The position numbers and the translations under genes are program-made. From positions 98,538-162,537 of the forward strand of contig LLCB01000121.1 of assembly GCA_001414345.1 (NCBI GenBank): a stretch of DNA of 64,000 bases, in the 5' to 3' direction. The notes below the pieces were generated by a model that was not told the DNA's origin, ran no database searches, and worked only from the letters and a program-made list of their open reading frames with translations. Origin of the DNA: Hymenoscyphus infarciens. Taxonomy: Eukaryota > Ascomycota > Leotiomycetes > Helotiales > Helotiaceae. Positions 11,731-23,016 of this stretch are shown piece after piece (within the stretch, counting starts at the first letter, position 1; each line of letters starts with the position of its first letter).

Positions 11731-12477
11731 ATGCCAGTCGATAAGTCCTACCTAAAATCTTCATTTATTCTTCAATGTAAGATATTCTTTGTCATGCCCC
11801 CATTTACTCAACCAGTTAACTTTCGGCTATCTAAGTTTCTTGGGCCATCACAGCCCCTCATCTCAACGCCACGTAAATATATATGTATATCTCTCACTTA
11901 CGACGACCCCAATCCGACATCAGAGTCGAGTTTCAATTGCGGTTGTCAGTTTCAAGATACCCGACCTTCCGGCTCTCCCAAACTTCTCATACATCATTCG
12001 AAAAATGACTTCTTCAAACAGCGGGTTGCTAATACCCCCACAAGCTTTCGAGAAGAGGAAAAGCAAGATCAAAATAAGATCCTTCAAATCGTCAAAGATG
12101 GAGAAAAGGCAGTAGCGAGACTCGCTCACGATCTTGCGACGATGGCTCTTGTGGCCGAATTCTGTCAAGACGCAAAGTCTTTCACTCTTCAGAATGTGAA
12201 AGATAAACGAGATGACTTGGAAAATGAAAAAGGGGAATTGAACAGGGAACTGGAAGCTGCAAGAGGAAAATTTGAAGATTCTGAAGCCGCAGCTAAAAGC
12301 CAAAAAGCAACTGTGGAGGATAAGTTGCAAAGGGCTGTGAATAGGCGCAGGCATGCGGAGGAGGGGGAAGGAGTGAAAAAGAACGCTCGATCGAAAGTGG
12401 TAAATGAAAAATATGGCATGGAGAGAAGCAAGAACGACTTTAATTCGCTAGTGACAAATTTTGCGCAAGACGAATAA
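11731..12477 (+). CDS. Possible coiled-coil protein, start uncertain, perhaps frameshifted
   Basis: An open frame of 248 codons whose last ~150 residues are strongly charged and helical, with heptad-like runs of E, K, R, A and L (QNKILQIVKDGEKAV, then KRDDLENEKGELNRELEAA). This looks like a genuine short coiled-coil protein. The first ~90 codons do not look like protein. The best start context in the area, aaaaATGacttcttc at 12005, is in a different frame that ends after 36 codons. Either a one-base change broke the gene near 12020-12110, or translation begins elsewhere. The frame begins about 360 bases after the Egh16-like stop, inside its likely 3' flank. No family recognised. Confidence 0.35.
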   Translation: MPVDKSYLKSSFILQCKIFFVMPPFTQPVNFRLSKFLGPSQPLISTPRKYICISLTYDDPNPTSESSFNCGCQFQDTRPSGSPKLLIHHSKNDFFKQRVANTPTSFREEEKQDQNKILQIVKDGEKAVARLAHDLATMALVAEFCQDAKSFTLQNVKDKRDDLENEKGELNRELEAARGKFEDSEAAAKSQKATVEDKLQRAVNRRRHAEEGEGVKKNARSKVVNEKYGMERSKNDFNSLVTNFAQDE

Positions 12478-13703
12478 ACATGTTGCAATCGGCTCGATGC
12501 ATCACACAAACTCTGCCCAGTTCTTACAAGTGAGAGTAAAACGCCCGGTAGTTGAAATTCAGGCAAGATGATTCCAACTAGTACAGCCGTTCAGTGTAAG
12601 AAATTCGAATATCTTCCTAAGCAAGTACACCAGTCGTCGCTTACCTGTTTACTCGACTAATTTGTACAAGAAGTACAGAGTAATAATAACAAAACCTAAG
12701 ACTTGCGAGGAGGCTTTTGCAAATCAGTCCTCGTTCTTTTCGAGTATTTCGCTTGCCTAATTAGATAAAGTAGTTCATAGAGCAAGGCTAAAGTAATTGA
12801 ATTAAACCATCAGACCTGGGAGAATACTTGGTAGAAATCGAACAATAATTACTCTTGATTATCCTTTTACTTTGAGAAAATCGTACTTATGGATAATATT
12901 CAAACATACGTTCTGAAAAGCAATACTTGGCCACTTGGTTTTATGTTTAAAAAGATTCAACAAGCTAGAAAAGGATTTTAAGAAGCTCTTCCTCCTACCA
13001 CCAACCAAATTTAGGTAGTTCAGATACTTGAATTGTTTTGCGACTTAATTGGCGAACGTAAGTGCAAAGCTTGTATGTGTGTAGATAACCATTACTAAAT
13101 AGATAGAAACTAAGTATAAGTAGAAGTTTTTTCTAGTAAAATAATATATATTCTTCTCACTTATATTCAACTCTATTAAGTAAAAAGAAAGTAAGTTCTA
13201 TTTTATTTTAATTGAGTTATTATAAGATATAGTAGCGTAGTTATAGTATCTAAGTCTCTAAGTCTACTTAAACCTCTTTTTCCTACTTGGCTCTCTATTT
13301 TCTACGACATATCTAGAATATATAAACGTAGGACTTATAGCTTATAGATTAGATTTATTATAGCTATACTTATATACTAGTATATTCTAATTTCGAGCTT
13401 AACTTATGTTAACGATTTGAAACTAGAAGACATTAAGTAAAATAAAAAAGTATACCTTTTAACTTTAACTTTAAGATCGATTCTTTTTTAATCAACGATC
13501 TAGACTAGAATATAGTAGTCGCGTCTTCTTTCCAAATATTAGCGTCGTCGACCGAGGCTACTCTCGACCACAACGAGAAACGAAGGAACGATCCCCAGCG
13601 ATACTTCTGATATCCTAACTTCATTTGCTATGTACATGTCTACTCGTAGTTCCATGGATGGTAAACAAATGGTCACCTTCGCGCAACCCAGAAACCTTGG
13701 ACG
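12478..13703. other. Intergenic with short AT-rich block
   Basis: From about 13040 to 13550 the sequence becomes AT-rich with many TA steps and few CA/TG, the look of RIP-mutated DNA. The remainder is ordinary and holds no supported gene. The last bases are the 3' flank of UreD. Confidence 0.55.
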
Positions 13704-14699
13704 TCATCGTACACACATAAGCGCATCCTCCCCAAAACTATGCGATATTGAACCCTCATCTTTAAGCATTCCACCAAGCCACACTCGACCTCCCTCCACA
13801 GTATGAGCTCCGAATTTGATGACGATGCAGCCTCGAACTTTAGCAGCAGACCATAATACACCATCAGCCGTCTCTTGTCTGAGCCTTTCTTTTCTTCGCG
13901 CTTCTATAGGTTGCAGAACCAATACACTATCCTTATCCTTCATATCTTGAGACCTGAAATCTCGCGACCCAATTCTCGGTAATGCTGCAAACTCCTGGAG
14001 GAAGAACGAGCCAAGCTTTTCCATCATAGGTCCAGTCAACACCAAAGTCCCAAAAATACCTAAGCCCTGCATCTTTCCTCGAACTGAATTCTCTTTTTGG
14101 CTTTCGTCCAGCCTGTGCGTATCCAGAAACACGTTGTCTCTCAAAATTAGTCTTCGCTTCCTCCCTGCAAATTCCCCGGACCATATCTCATTCCGACCAC
14201 TCCACTTCCAAAAATCCCAATCTTCCCCGCGAGCAGTCCGTCCTGCCGAGACCCAATCCAACAAACAAAGAGATCCATTCTCCGCCACTTCGAAAACTTG
14301 TGATTGTTCATAAACACTGAATTCGAATGGTTGGACAGGGTCAGGAAGCAAACATAGCGCAGCACCACTTTCAATCATGACATGAAGCTTTTGTCGGGTG
14401 ACGATGTCGGGGGAAGGAGATTTAAAAATCTTGGTATGTCCTTGCGTGACAATGCTGAGTTTTGAAGATCTCTTGACCTGAATTTTGAGATTGACTTGAT
14501 CACCTCCGACGAGACCCCCGCCGTAGGTCAAGAGGAAAACGAGAACACTCTTTTGGTATGAGGTTGGTGATGGGGAGATGAGTTTGAGTGGATACTGAAA
14601 AGTCATTGTCGAAAGACCAGAGATTTTCTGGGGCATCAAATCTACGACCAAAGTCCCCTCCCCCGGCGCTGAGGAGGAGGTGGGAAATGGAGAGGTCAT
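13704..14699 (-). CDS. ureD: Urease accessory protein UreD
   Basis: Single exon, 331 residues, starting at ATG 14699 and ending TGA. UreD binds apo-urease and, with UreF and UreG, delivers nickel to the active site in the cytosol. Family signatures are easy to read: TYGGGLVGGD at 58-67, TQGHTKIFK at 85-93, LLPDPVQPF followed by YEQSQVF at about 118-135, and DWVSAGRTARGEDW near 148-161. The C-terminal third is less conserved but keeps GLGIFGTLVLTGP. Length is a little over that of bacterial UreD (about 270-300), as usual for fungi. It is transcribed away from the cohesin gene, with 361 bases between the start codons. The urease structural gene and the other accessory genes are not in this window. 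Confidence 0.95.
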   Translation of the reverse strand: MTSPFPTSSSAPGEGTLVVDLMPQKISGLSTMTFQYPLKLISPSPTSYQKSVLVFLLTYGGGLVGGDQVNLKIQVKRSSKLSIVTQGHTKIFKSPSPDIVTRQKLHVMIESGAALCLLPDPVQPFEFSVYEQSQVFEVAENGSLCLLDWVSAGRTARGEDWDFWKWSGRNEIWSGEFAGRKRRLILRDNVFLDTHRLDESQKENSVRGKMQGLGIFGTLVLTGPMMEKLGSFFLQEFAALPRIGSRDFRSQDMKDKDSVLVLQPIEARRKERLRQETADGVLWSAAKVRGCIVIKFGAHTVEGGRVWLGGMLKDEGSISHSFGEDALMCVR

Positions 14700-15060
14700 T
14701 GTGGGAAGCGGGGGTTATGGGTCGATGGATAGCATGGCTTTTCTGTTTGGAGTATTTTTGGAAACATTTAAACACTTTAGAAGAATCGTAAAACTGGAAG
14801 TTCGGAGGGGATCTGGATTTGTTGAGCCCCTTCTCATACACGAATTTGCAGGTCGTCGTCAAGCACTCGTCAAGGGGGGTAAGCCAAGAGATTGATATCC
14901 CCGCACCTCATCGTCAGATTGTAGCCTGATTTACTAGGCCATAGACAAACGACTCGCGACTTTCCATCGTCGCGACGCTATCAACACCTTGACGCGCCGC
15001 CTAAATCCAAAAATCACCATCCACCTCCATCCAACCACCCTCCATACGGCAGATGCGTCA
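14700..15060. promoter_or_regulatory. Shared divergent promoter of ureD and SCC3
   Basis: 361 bases between two divergent start codons. Near the cohesin side lie gtcgcgacgc and ttgacgcgccgc, which contain GACGCG cores close to the MCB (ACGCGT) element used by G1/S regulators in yeasts. A periodic expression of the cohesin gene through them is only a suggestion. No clear TATA box on either side. Confidence 0.4.
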
Positions 15061-18000
15061 ATGAATACTCACAGAGCGCCCCTCATGGATATCTCCAATA
15101 ACGATGTTGCGAGTTCCCCCGTCGCGACTGGCGGTCGGCGCAAATCTGGACGCGCTGTGAAAGCACCGAACAAATTCATGCCCGATGCGCCATCATCGCA
15201 AGCTGGCCCGACAAGCGCAAAACGAAAGAGAGGTGGCAATGAGGTCAAAAATGGCGCATCCGGAAACGAGGACGACTCTGAGTTGAGCGATCCCCCAGAA
15301 AGCGAGGGCGAAGAGGAGGCAGTAAGGAAACCACAGCGAAGAGCGAAAGGCACCAAGAAACCCGCCGCCAAAAAGCCGAAAGTTGTCGCAGAAGTGGAGG
15401 AGGTCGAGGAGGAAATCGAGGAAGAAGCCGAAGAAGAATCAGATCCCAGCGAAGCGTCAGAAAGTGCTGATGAGGAGGAAGAAGTCAGAAAGCCACGACG
15501 AAAGGCAAAGGCCGCGAAGAAATCAGCTCCCAAATCCTCCAAAGTCAACGGCACATCACACGCAGACGCCGCCCCCGCTATGCGATTACCAAATCGACCA
15601 AAGAAGGCCACGAAGAGAGTGGTAATTGCGGATGAGGCCACCGAAGGACTTTATGGTATATTTTACAATTCCCCAATCGTTGATTTAATGCTGATGAACA
15701 TAATAGCGGAGGTATTTACAAGTGGTGATTCCCTAGAAGAGGTCACTTCAACATGGCTCGACAGATATCGAAATGACGCTTCAGTGGCCATGACTGAGAT
15801 GGTCAATTTGATTATCAAGTGCACTGGTTGCAAGGTCCAAGTCACGGTGGACGACATCAACGACGAAAATAATGTGGAGAGTAAGATTGGGGATATCACA
15901 GAGGAGCACCTTCAAGTATGTTTCCCAAAAACTTTTTTACTCTGCAGGTCTAACCCAACATCGTGCAGGAAGGAGTCACGGATTATCCTTTGATATCGAG
16001 ATCTAAGGCCGGTCACCAACTTCGAGCGCATCTTGTGGATTTCTTTCGTTTGCTGATAGAGGCTATTCATGCATCTGGACTTCTTTGGGAGAGCACTATA
16101 TACGACGACATTATCTCGTGGCTTGTTCCTATGACTTCCGCCGGCTCTCGACCGTTCCGCCACACAGCCACGCTTCTAGTGATGACCATCAACCACTCAA
16201 TGTGCGATGTTGCTCGCAAAGAAATAGATCTCTTGGCCAAGATCACGCGCCAACGTGAAGGAGAACAGAGGAAGGCAAAGCCGAACCAAGCCCGTTTGGC
16301 GGATTTCACCAGCAAACAGGAGACCACTGAAAACCATCGGGATGAGGTACAGCAAAAAATCAAGGAGAACTTTGACCAAGGATTTGTTCACAGATATCGC
16401 GACGTTGATCCAAAAATTCGAGTTGAGTGTGTTTCGGCCATGGGAAATTGGGTTCTGACTCTTCCTGAAATGTTTCTCGAAGGTGGCTACCTGCGATACT
16501 TCGGATGGTTGCTCTCTGATGAACAAGTGACAGTGCGCCAGGAGGTTGTCAAACAACTCGAGAGAATTATGAAGACCGGAGGTAACATCGATGGAATGCA
16601 TAATTTCATTGAACGTTTCCGACCGCGTATGGTTGAAATGGCCATAAAAGACTCTGATGCTGCCGTGAGATCCTCAATGGTTGCGATTATGGATATGATA
16701 CAAGATAAAGGACTGTTAGAACCCGACGACATTGACGTTGTTGGGAGACTCATTTTCGACTCGGAACCCAAAGTTCGCAAGGCTCTCGTGGGATTTTTCG
16801 CTGCAAATATGAAAGATCTGTACGAAAACAAGATTGAGGAGATTGGTGGCGAGGAGATCATTGACGAATATCTCCAAGTTGAAGATGAGGAAAACTTTGA
16901 TGCACCACGACCAGAATGGATCCGAATCAAATGTCTGGCAGAAATACTTCAGAGCTACGACGTTGAGGACGAGGATGATCTACCAAGCCAGATTGCGCAA
17001 ACTAAATATTTGAACGTCACTGGCTCAGAATCTAGATTTACTCTGGCTGCCCAGGCGTTGTACGACAAAATTCCTGACCTGAGAGAATGGGAAGTTCTTG
17101 CTGGGTATCTGTTGTTCGACCACTCATCGGAAGCGACTGGTAATGAGATTGAGCGCGGATTGATGGAATTGTTCAAGCCAAACGAGCGAGAGGAATTTAT
17201 ATTGCTAGAAATCCTCAATGCCATCGTGAAGTTGGGTTTGGTGCAATCGGAAGAGGGCGATAGACATAAGAAGAAGGGTTCCAGGAACGAAAATTCTGAG
17301 TCGAGAGAGATTGCAGCACGACACTTGGCAAGCGTGATACCTCGACTTCTGAAAAAATACGGCGCGGATCCAAAGACTGCAACGGTCGTCTTGCGATTAG
17401 AGCATGTCCTCAATCTCGGAGTCTTCCAAGAATTGCGCCAAGATTCCACAGCATATGCAAACCTTCTCGATGAAATCAGCGCCCAGTTCAATGGACATGC
17501 GGATATCAACGTTCTCAATGAAGCAGGAGCTGCTCTGCTTCATGCCCGTGGGTTTGAGGAATTGGAGGAAGTTACCGAAGCTAAAATGCAAGCACTCTGG
17601 GAAACTACTACCCTTTCGCTAGAACAAATCAGCAAAACAACACAAATCGCGATCAGAGGCAATCTCCGCAAGAAGCCGCTAGAGGAGTTGTCACACATTT
17701 TGGCCAGACTTGAGCAGTTGGCTAGCATTTCCAACTGTGTAGAGCCATTGGAAGCACGCCTAGGCGACTCCGATGCTCTTCCTATCACAATTCTTCTTGA
17801 CATAATTGCCCGAGGCACTTTTGAGGATTCCAATGACGAAGTCATAGATGATTTGGAAGACCAAGTTGTCATCAGCGCCATACGTTCATCAATGTTCTAC
17901 TTCATGTGGAAGGTTCACGACATCACCTCGCAAATCTCCTCCGGCGTTGAAATGCCATCTGTGGAGATCGACCAGTTGAAGGAATGGCAAGACGTATTTG

Positions 18001-18809
18001 TGAATAATCTTGTCGCCGCGTTTTCCTCTCGGGGCACCCTTGATACTGTACGTTTGATGGGAGCTGGGACTGTTCTCGACGTGTTTGTACTTTTCTCAAC
18101 CCTGAGACCGTCACAGGATTCCGCAGATGCACACGACTCCTTACAAGTACTCGTCGGAGAGGTCGACGGTGCTGTACAAAAAGAGTTGACATCAATATTC
18201 GTCGCCTTAGAAAAAGCGCATTCCAAACAATCAAAGAGGAAGCTCGAGGATCCAGCCGATGATGAAGAACCAGAGGATGATGACTCGGATAATGATGCCG
18301 AAGATGACGAAGGCCTTTCAGAGCACGAGAAACAAAGCGAAGTCTTGAGAGCCGAGAAGCAACTTTGCGAGTTGACTGGAAAACTTGTTCTGGGAATTGT
18401 CGCAAAAGTCATCGATGCCTCTGGTGAATTGAAGGGCAAACTTCGGCAACGTCTTCAACGCAATAAATTACGTCTAGGCCCCAATTTCAAAGAGGTCCTT
18501 GCGTATCTCGACAACCCTAGCAAGCCTAAGGCGAGCAAGAGTCATAAGAGTAAGGCCCAACAAGCTGCCATTGCTGCGAGAAAGGCAGCAACAGCGAAGA
18601 GTGATGAACGTGTGGCGGATGAAGAGGACGAAGATGATGACCCCTTCGCGGATGTGGAGCCCGAAGAAGGTACTCGCGAGGATCTCCGCAGGCGAGAATT
18701 GCTCGACGAAGACCCGGATGATGAGATCGAGAGTGTCGGGGAGAACGAAAACGAAAATGAACAGCCCGCTCCAGAGGCCGAGGACGAAGATGACATTATG
18801 GGCGACTGA
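15061..18809 (+). CDS. SCC3: Cohesin subunit Scc3 (STAG/Psc3/Irr1)
   Basis: Three exons, 15061-15655, 15707-15915 and 15969-18809, give 1214 residues. Intron 1 (51 nt, GTATATT...AATAG) is a multiple of three and holds no stop, so it is easily missed; removing it gives GLYAEVFTSG, which fits the family far better than the read-through. Intron 2 (53 nt) is GTATGT...GTGCAG. Scc3 is the HEAT-repeat subunit that binds the Scc1 kleisin and DNA in the cohesin ring. Seen here are an acidic/basic nuclear tail (residues 1-190) and the STAG region (about 195-330, with INLIIKCTGC-like text). The stromalin conservative domain lies at about 406-480 (VHRYRDVDPKIRVECV, then YLRYFGWLLSDEQVTVRQEV). A long helical array and a D/E-rich C-terminus follow. 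The ATG at 15061 is the first usable start in frame. Confidence 0.95.
15656..15706 (+). other. In-frame 51-nt intron of SCC3
   Basis: GTATATTTTAC at the 5' end and AACATAATAG at the 3' end. The length is 17 codons without a stop, so retention would insert 17 residues into the STAG region. Splicing restores TAT-GCG-GAG (Y-A-E), continuous with homologues. Confidence 0.8.
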
Positions 18810-20690
18810 ATGAAATCATGATATGCTTTCCTTTTTTTGTTTCTTTTCAAGGAGCCTGCAACCACCACCCTTTAGCTTGGGGCGTTGGGTTTTCATCGTT
18901 TGTTTTTTGCTTCTTGTTCTTATTTATGTAGGAATATTTTGTGTGGTGGGGATGGGTTGGGTGCTGGATTTGTGGTTCATCTTGCTTCGGAAGGAAGGGA
19001 AATTAGTGGAGGTAGATGATGGCATTGGCTTTTTTCGCTGGTGGTGTGTGCTACATATGAAAATAGGATTGTATGAGGCGGGGGCCTTGGGGTGAGCCTC
19101 TCTGAATATGGACAGATATGAAAATAATTGCATTCTTGATGTATAGCCTGCCAATTGCTTGTTTCGCGATGTTGAATTATGTATATTTTTACGAGATACC
19201 TTGGCATGTTTGTAGAGCGAGAGGTTTTGGATGCAACATGATAATTCAGTTTCAATTGTGCTACTCGTTCTCTTGTGGGTCGTAACTCTGGGAGGTTCAA
19301 ATTCCTTACTCTCGTGACGAAGTTGTCCTGATAGCAGAACATGGGGAGTTTTTTTGAGAATTGCAGAGTGAACCCAGGAAAGACTTTTTGTAGGTCACCT
19401 ATAAATAGTGTGGAAAAGCTATTGGCGGGTCACCTACCAATAGACAGACTAGTGATGTTCCCAGGTCATCCGCGGATTGAAACCAGTGCTGTTCCAGGTA
19501 AGTGTCAATTAGAACCGATGCAATTTCTAGGTGACTTAGCTTGTACATGGAACCTCAAACAAATCTTTGAATCGAGGGGCAAGACTGGAAAGTAGAAGCT
19601 AAAGTGCATTAGCTTTCACAGAAGTACTGCTGGGTGATTGGGGGTACTCTGGGGTATGAGTTTGGTATGGTTTTGGTGGTCCCTTTCTTTGCGCTGAAAG
19701 GCGCAAGGCCGGGCTGTATTGAAGTTGAGGTGGGCGACGAGAAGGTGGCTTGGGTGTCTTGCCAACATTCCTAACCATTCTGGCTGACGAATTTCCCAAT
19801 CGAGCTTCAACTTCAAAAATGAAAGACTTCCCAACACTAGTGTAATAATGAACATTATTCAAAAGCACCTTGTATCTGTGGAGCTCTTGGCCGTCTAACT
19901 AGATCCGACATTAAGTTCCCCTTCGACGACAACCGAAAGAAATTCAAATATTCTCTTAAGTTATACCACCTCCTCATATTAACTCTCTCAAAACAGCAAT
20001 AACGTGTTCTAACCTCACTTCACCTTGGAAGGTGTAAGTGGGTTGAAGTGGTAATGCTAAAACATGAGACTGTGAAATATACTTGGAAAAATCCACCTCT
20101 CGTTTTTCTCGGCTTTCTTTGGTCTCTTTTATTCCCCAAATGTATACTTGTGGTCAATGATAAACCAAGGCTTGTTACTTCACAAGAGAAGATACATATT
20201 TACTAAGTCTTCTACGACAACCTTTATAAGCAAACTAACCACCCGGTCAAAGGTTGCCGGGGGGGGTAAATGACTGAAGCTTAGTCAAATAGTTCACTCC
20301 CAGAGCCGGTACGGTGGTGGGAAAAGCTTCTTTATATAAATGGTGAATAAACAAGTTTTCCTACGGTATCTGAACATTTTTTGAAATGGTAGATAAATAC
20401 ACCGTCTCGCTTACTGAGGTTATCGCTTCTGAGTTCGAGACTTCGTCCACCCAAAGTAGATACTTTTGCGCCAGAAACAGCACTTTCCATATAGTAAGCT
20501 CGTTTTTCCGGCCTAATTGTCATAGCCGTTCGAAAGATCAATCTCTTGCCGGACTTTACTTTCTTTGAATAGTGAATAATATTTATTGAGCCCGGGCCGA
20601 AAAAACGGTTAACACTTGAATGAAGAAAACACTAGTTCATCGCCCTCCGCGACCAATCCTGGAAAAATCGGCTCACGATGTTCTTCACCA
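18810..20690. other. Intergenic downstream of SCC3
   Basis: T-rich 3' flank of SCC3 followed by ordinary DNA. A short ATG frame at 19341-19595 (84 codons) has no recognisable feature; the DNA there repeats ggtcacctat/aggtcatcc-like phrases. No gene supported. Confidence 0.5.
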
Positions 20691-22290
20691 CCTGCCTGCT
20701 GCTCAAATATTCTATCTTTTGCTTATTATTTAGGGAATTTCTATTATATGCTAACACCAGTAGGGGTCCCCTGTTAGCTTTATACTAGCTTATAAAGATT
20801 GTTATCTTCTGTCTTAGCTAGCGTTTAACATTTCCTAGCTAGATTAGTACTTCTATCCTATCTTAACGCTTCTATTTATATCTTTTCTTACTTTTTTAGC
20901 TATTCTACCTTATTATATCTTATATAATTCTTAATTAATATTCTTCTTTCTTCTCTTAAATAGCTTTATTCTTTTAGTTATACTTAGTTATAAAAATAAG
21001 AAATAGTAAAGTAAAGAGATTTAAATAATTAATTTTATATTTTTTATTAGAGTAATTTTACTTTAATAAACTATATTTAGCTAAGCTTTATTAGCTTCTC
21101 TATTCTTAGCTTCTCTTTTTCGCCTTTTTAATTAATCTAATTCTTCTTTTAAAGTAATCTTTCTTCTTTTATTATCTCTTATAAGTATAGTTATTCTATT
21201 CTACTATATTCTAATAGAGTAGAGTATTCTTTCTTATTCTAATACCTAGAAGTATTTAGATAGAGAAATTTAAAATACTAGATTCTCTTGAAAAGACTAA
21301 CTAGTATAGTTTAAACTTTAATCTATTAAGATAAGTTCTACTATACTTTATCTAATAAAGCGTTCTAGATATACTAAAAAATCGGAATTAACTAAATTAT
21401 AAATTATAAATCGTAAAAGTTACATATTTAGAGCTAGAATAGAACTTAATAATTATTATCTAAGCTCTTATTCCGTTCTTTTATAAATAAAAAAAGAGGT
21501 AGAAGAGTATTATAATACTTCTTAGTCTCTCTCTCTCTCGCTACTATTTCTCTTCTTTAGTATATTATATATAAGTAAGAGTATAAAGGAGAGAGAGTGA
21601 GAGAGTAAGTAAACATTTCAGCGGAAAGTTTTTCCTAACGTAGGTAAGACGAGTTTAGAAAAGTAGTAAATAATTCTCTCTCTCTTTCTCTCTTTCTCTC
21701 TTTCTATCCCTCTCTCTTCTACTTAAGATAGTACTCGTGCTTATACTTACTTCTTATATTAGCTAGCTAATAAGGTTTAGCGAAATAGATCGCTCTACTA
21801 CGTCTCGCTTAGAGCACTAGCGTATCTAGGCTTACTATCTATCCTAAGCGAGGCTTAGCGTGGCTTATAATTAAGTTTAGTAAGAGAGACGAGACTAGAC
21901 GAGGTAGGAAATAAAGCGAGAATAAGAAAGAAGAAGAAAAAGATAAAGAGAGAAGAAGAAGCTATACTAGACTTAGATACTTAACTCTATTAAAGTAAAG
22001 GTTTGATTATAAAGTAGGTTCTTTAACTCTACCTTAGTCGTATTCTCTTACGTTTATATATAACTATAATATATTATTTATAGATATCACGTCTCTTAAT
22101 CTAAGACTTAGAAAAGTAAGAGATATCTCTAAGATAAGAAGTAGAAAGACGAATTAGACGATTTAATAGGTTACGCTATTCTGTTATAACGCTAGCAGAG
22201 GCCTCTAGTATACTAAGAGCGCTACTACGTGATTCGCTCTCTTATTCTTAGGTTCTATTCACTCTACTAGAAGCGGTTTGAAATCCTTTT

Positions 22291-22316
22291 ATATTATATA
22301 TATATATATATATATT
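22291..22316. repeat. (TA)n microsatellite
   Basis: Alternating TA run inside the AT-rich block. Confidence 0.9.
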
Positions 22317-22989
22317 ATTACATTTTTAGTTACTAATACTCTTAAAACTATAGATATAACTTAAATAGTTACTTAAAAGTGTCTAAGACTTATAAAATAT
22401 CTAAATATATACTTAACTAGTTAAACTAATAGAACTGATAAAAATATCGACTTCTTTGAAAAGTAGGAATAATCTTAGTTTTGCCTTCTTAGAGCATCTC
22501 CTAACTTTTAGATATATTCCTATACTATTAGTATAAGACTGATATCTTTTCCTCGAGAGGCTAGCCTCTCGGACCCTCTAGTAGAAGAGACACTCTCTTA
22601 TACCTATCTACTAGAAGTAAGCGTATTCTATAGAACGTAACTAAATTAGCTACTAGATAACGTAGAATAATAGACGGAAGTTAATAAGCAGATTACTATA
22701 GACCTTAGTATAGCATTTTATAAAAATTAGTAGAAGAGTATACTAGAACTTATACCTAGTATAAAAGCAAAGAGAAAGCGCTAGTCTAAATAGGTAATTA
22801 GTATACGATTAAGAAAAGTCCTTAGATTTATTACTATTATAAGCTTTATTTACTCTTTTTAACTGATTTTATATATCTATAGCCTCTTAGTATAAACTCA
22901 CTTTTTTAGATAGAACTAATCCTTTTTAGAAAGGCGGTAGCGATCGTTTTCTAGTAAGAGTGAATATGTAGAAATTTCGCTAATTTTCT

Positions 22990-23016
22990 ACGCTAGCATA
23001 GTACCTATGCTAGCGT
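22990..23016. repeat. Perfect 11-bp hairpin
   Basis: Arms acgctagcata (22990-23000) and tatgctagcgt (23006-23016) are exact reverse complements around a 5-base loop, gtacc. A related imperfect one, cgctagtgcctacgctagcg, lies near 23232. Such GC-containing palindromes stand out in AT-rich surroundings and may be ends of old elements. Confidence 0.8.

Noticed and set aside
19341..19595. 84-codon ATG frame downstream of SCC3
   Set aside because: No recognisable features; the open frame follows locally repeated ggtcacc phrases.
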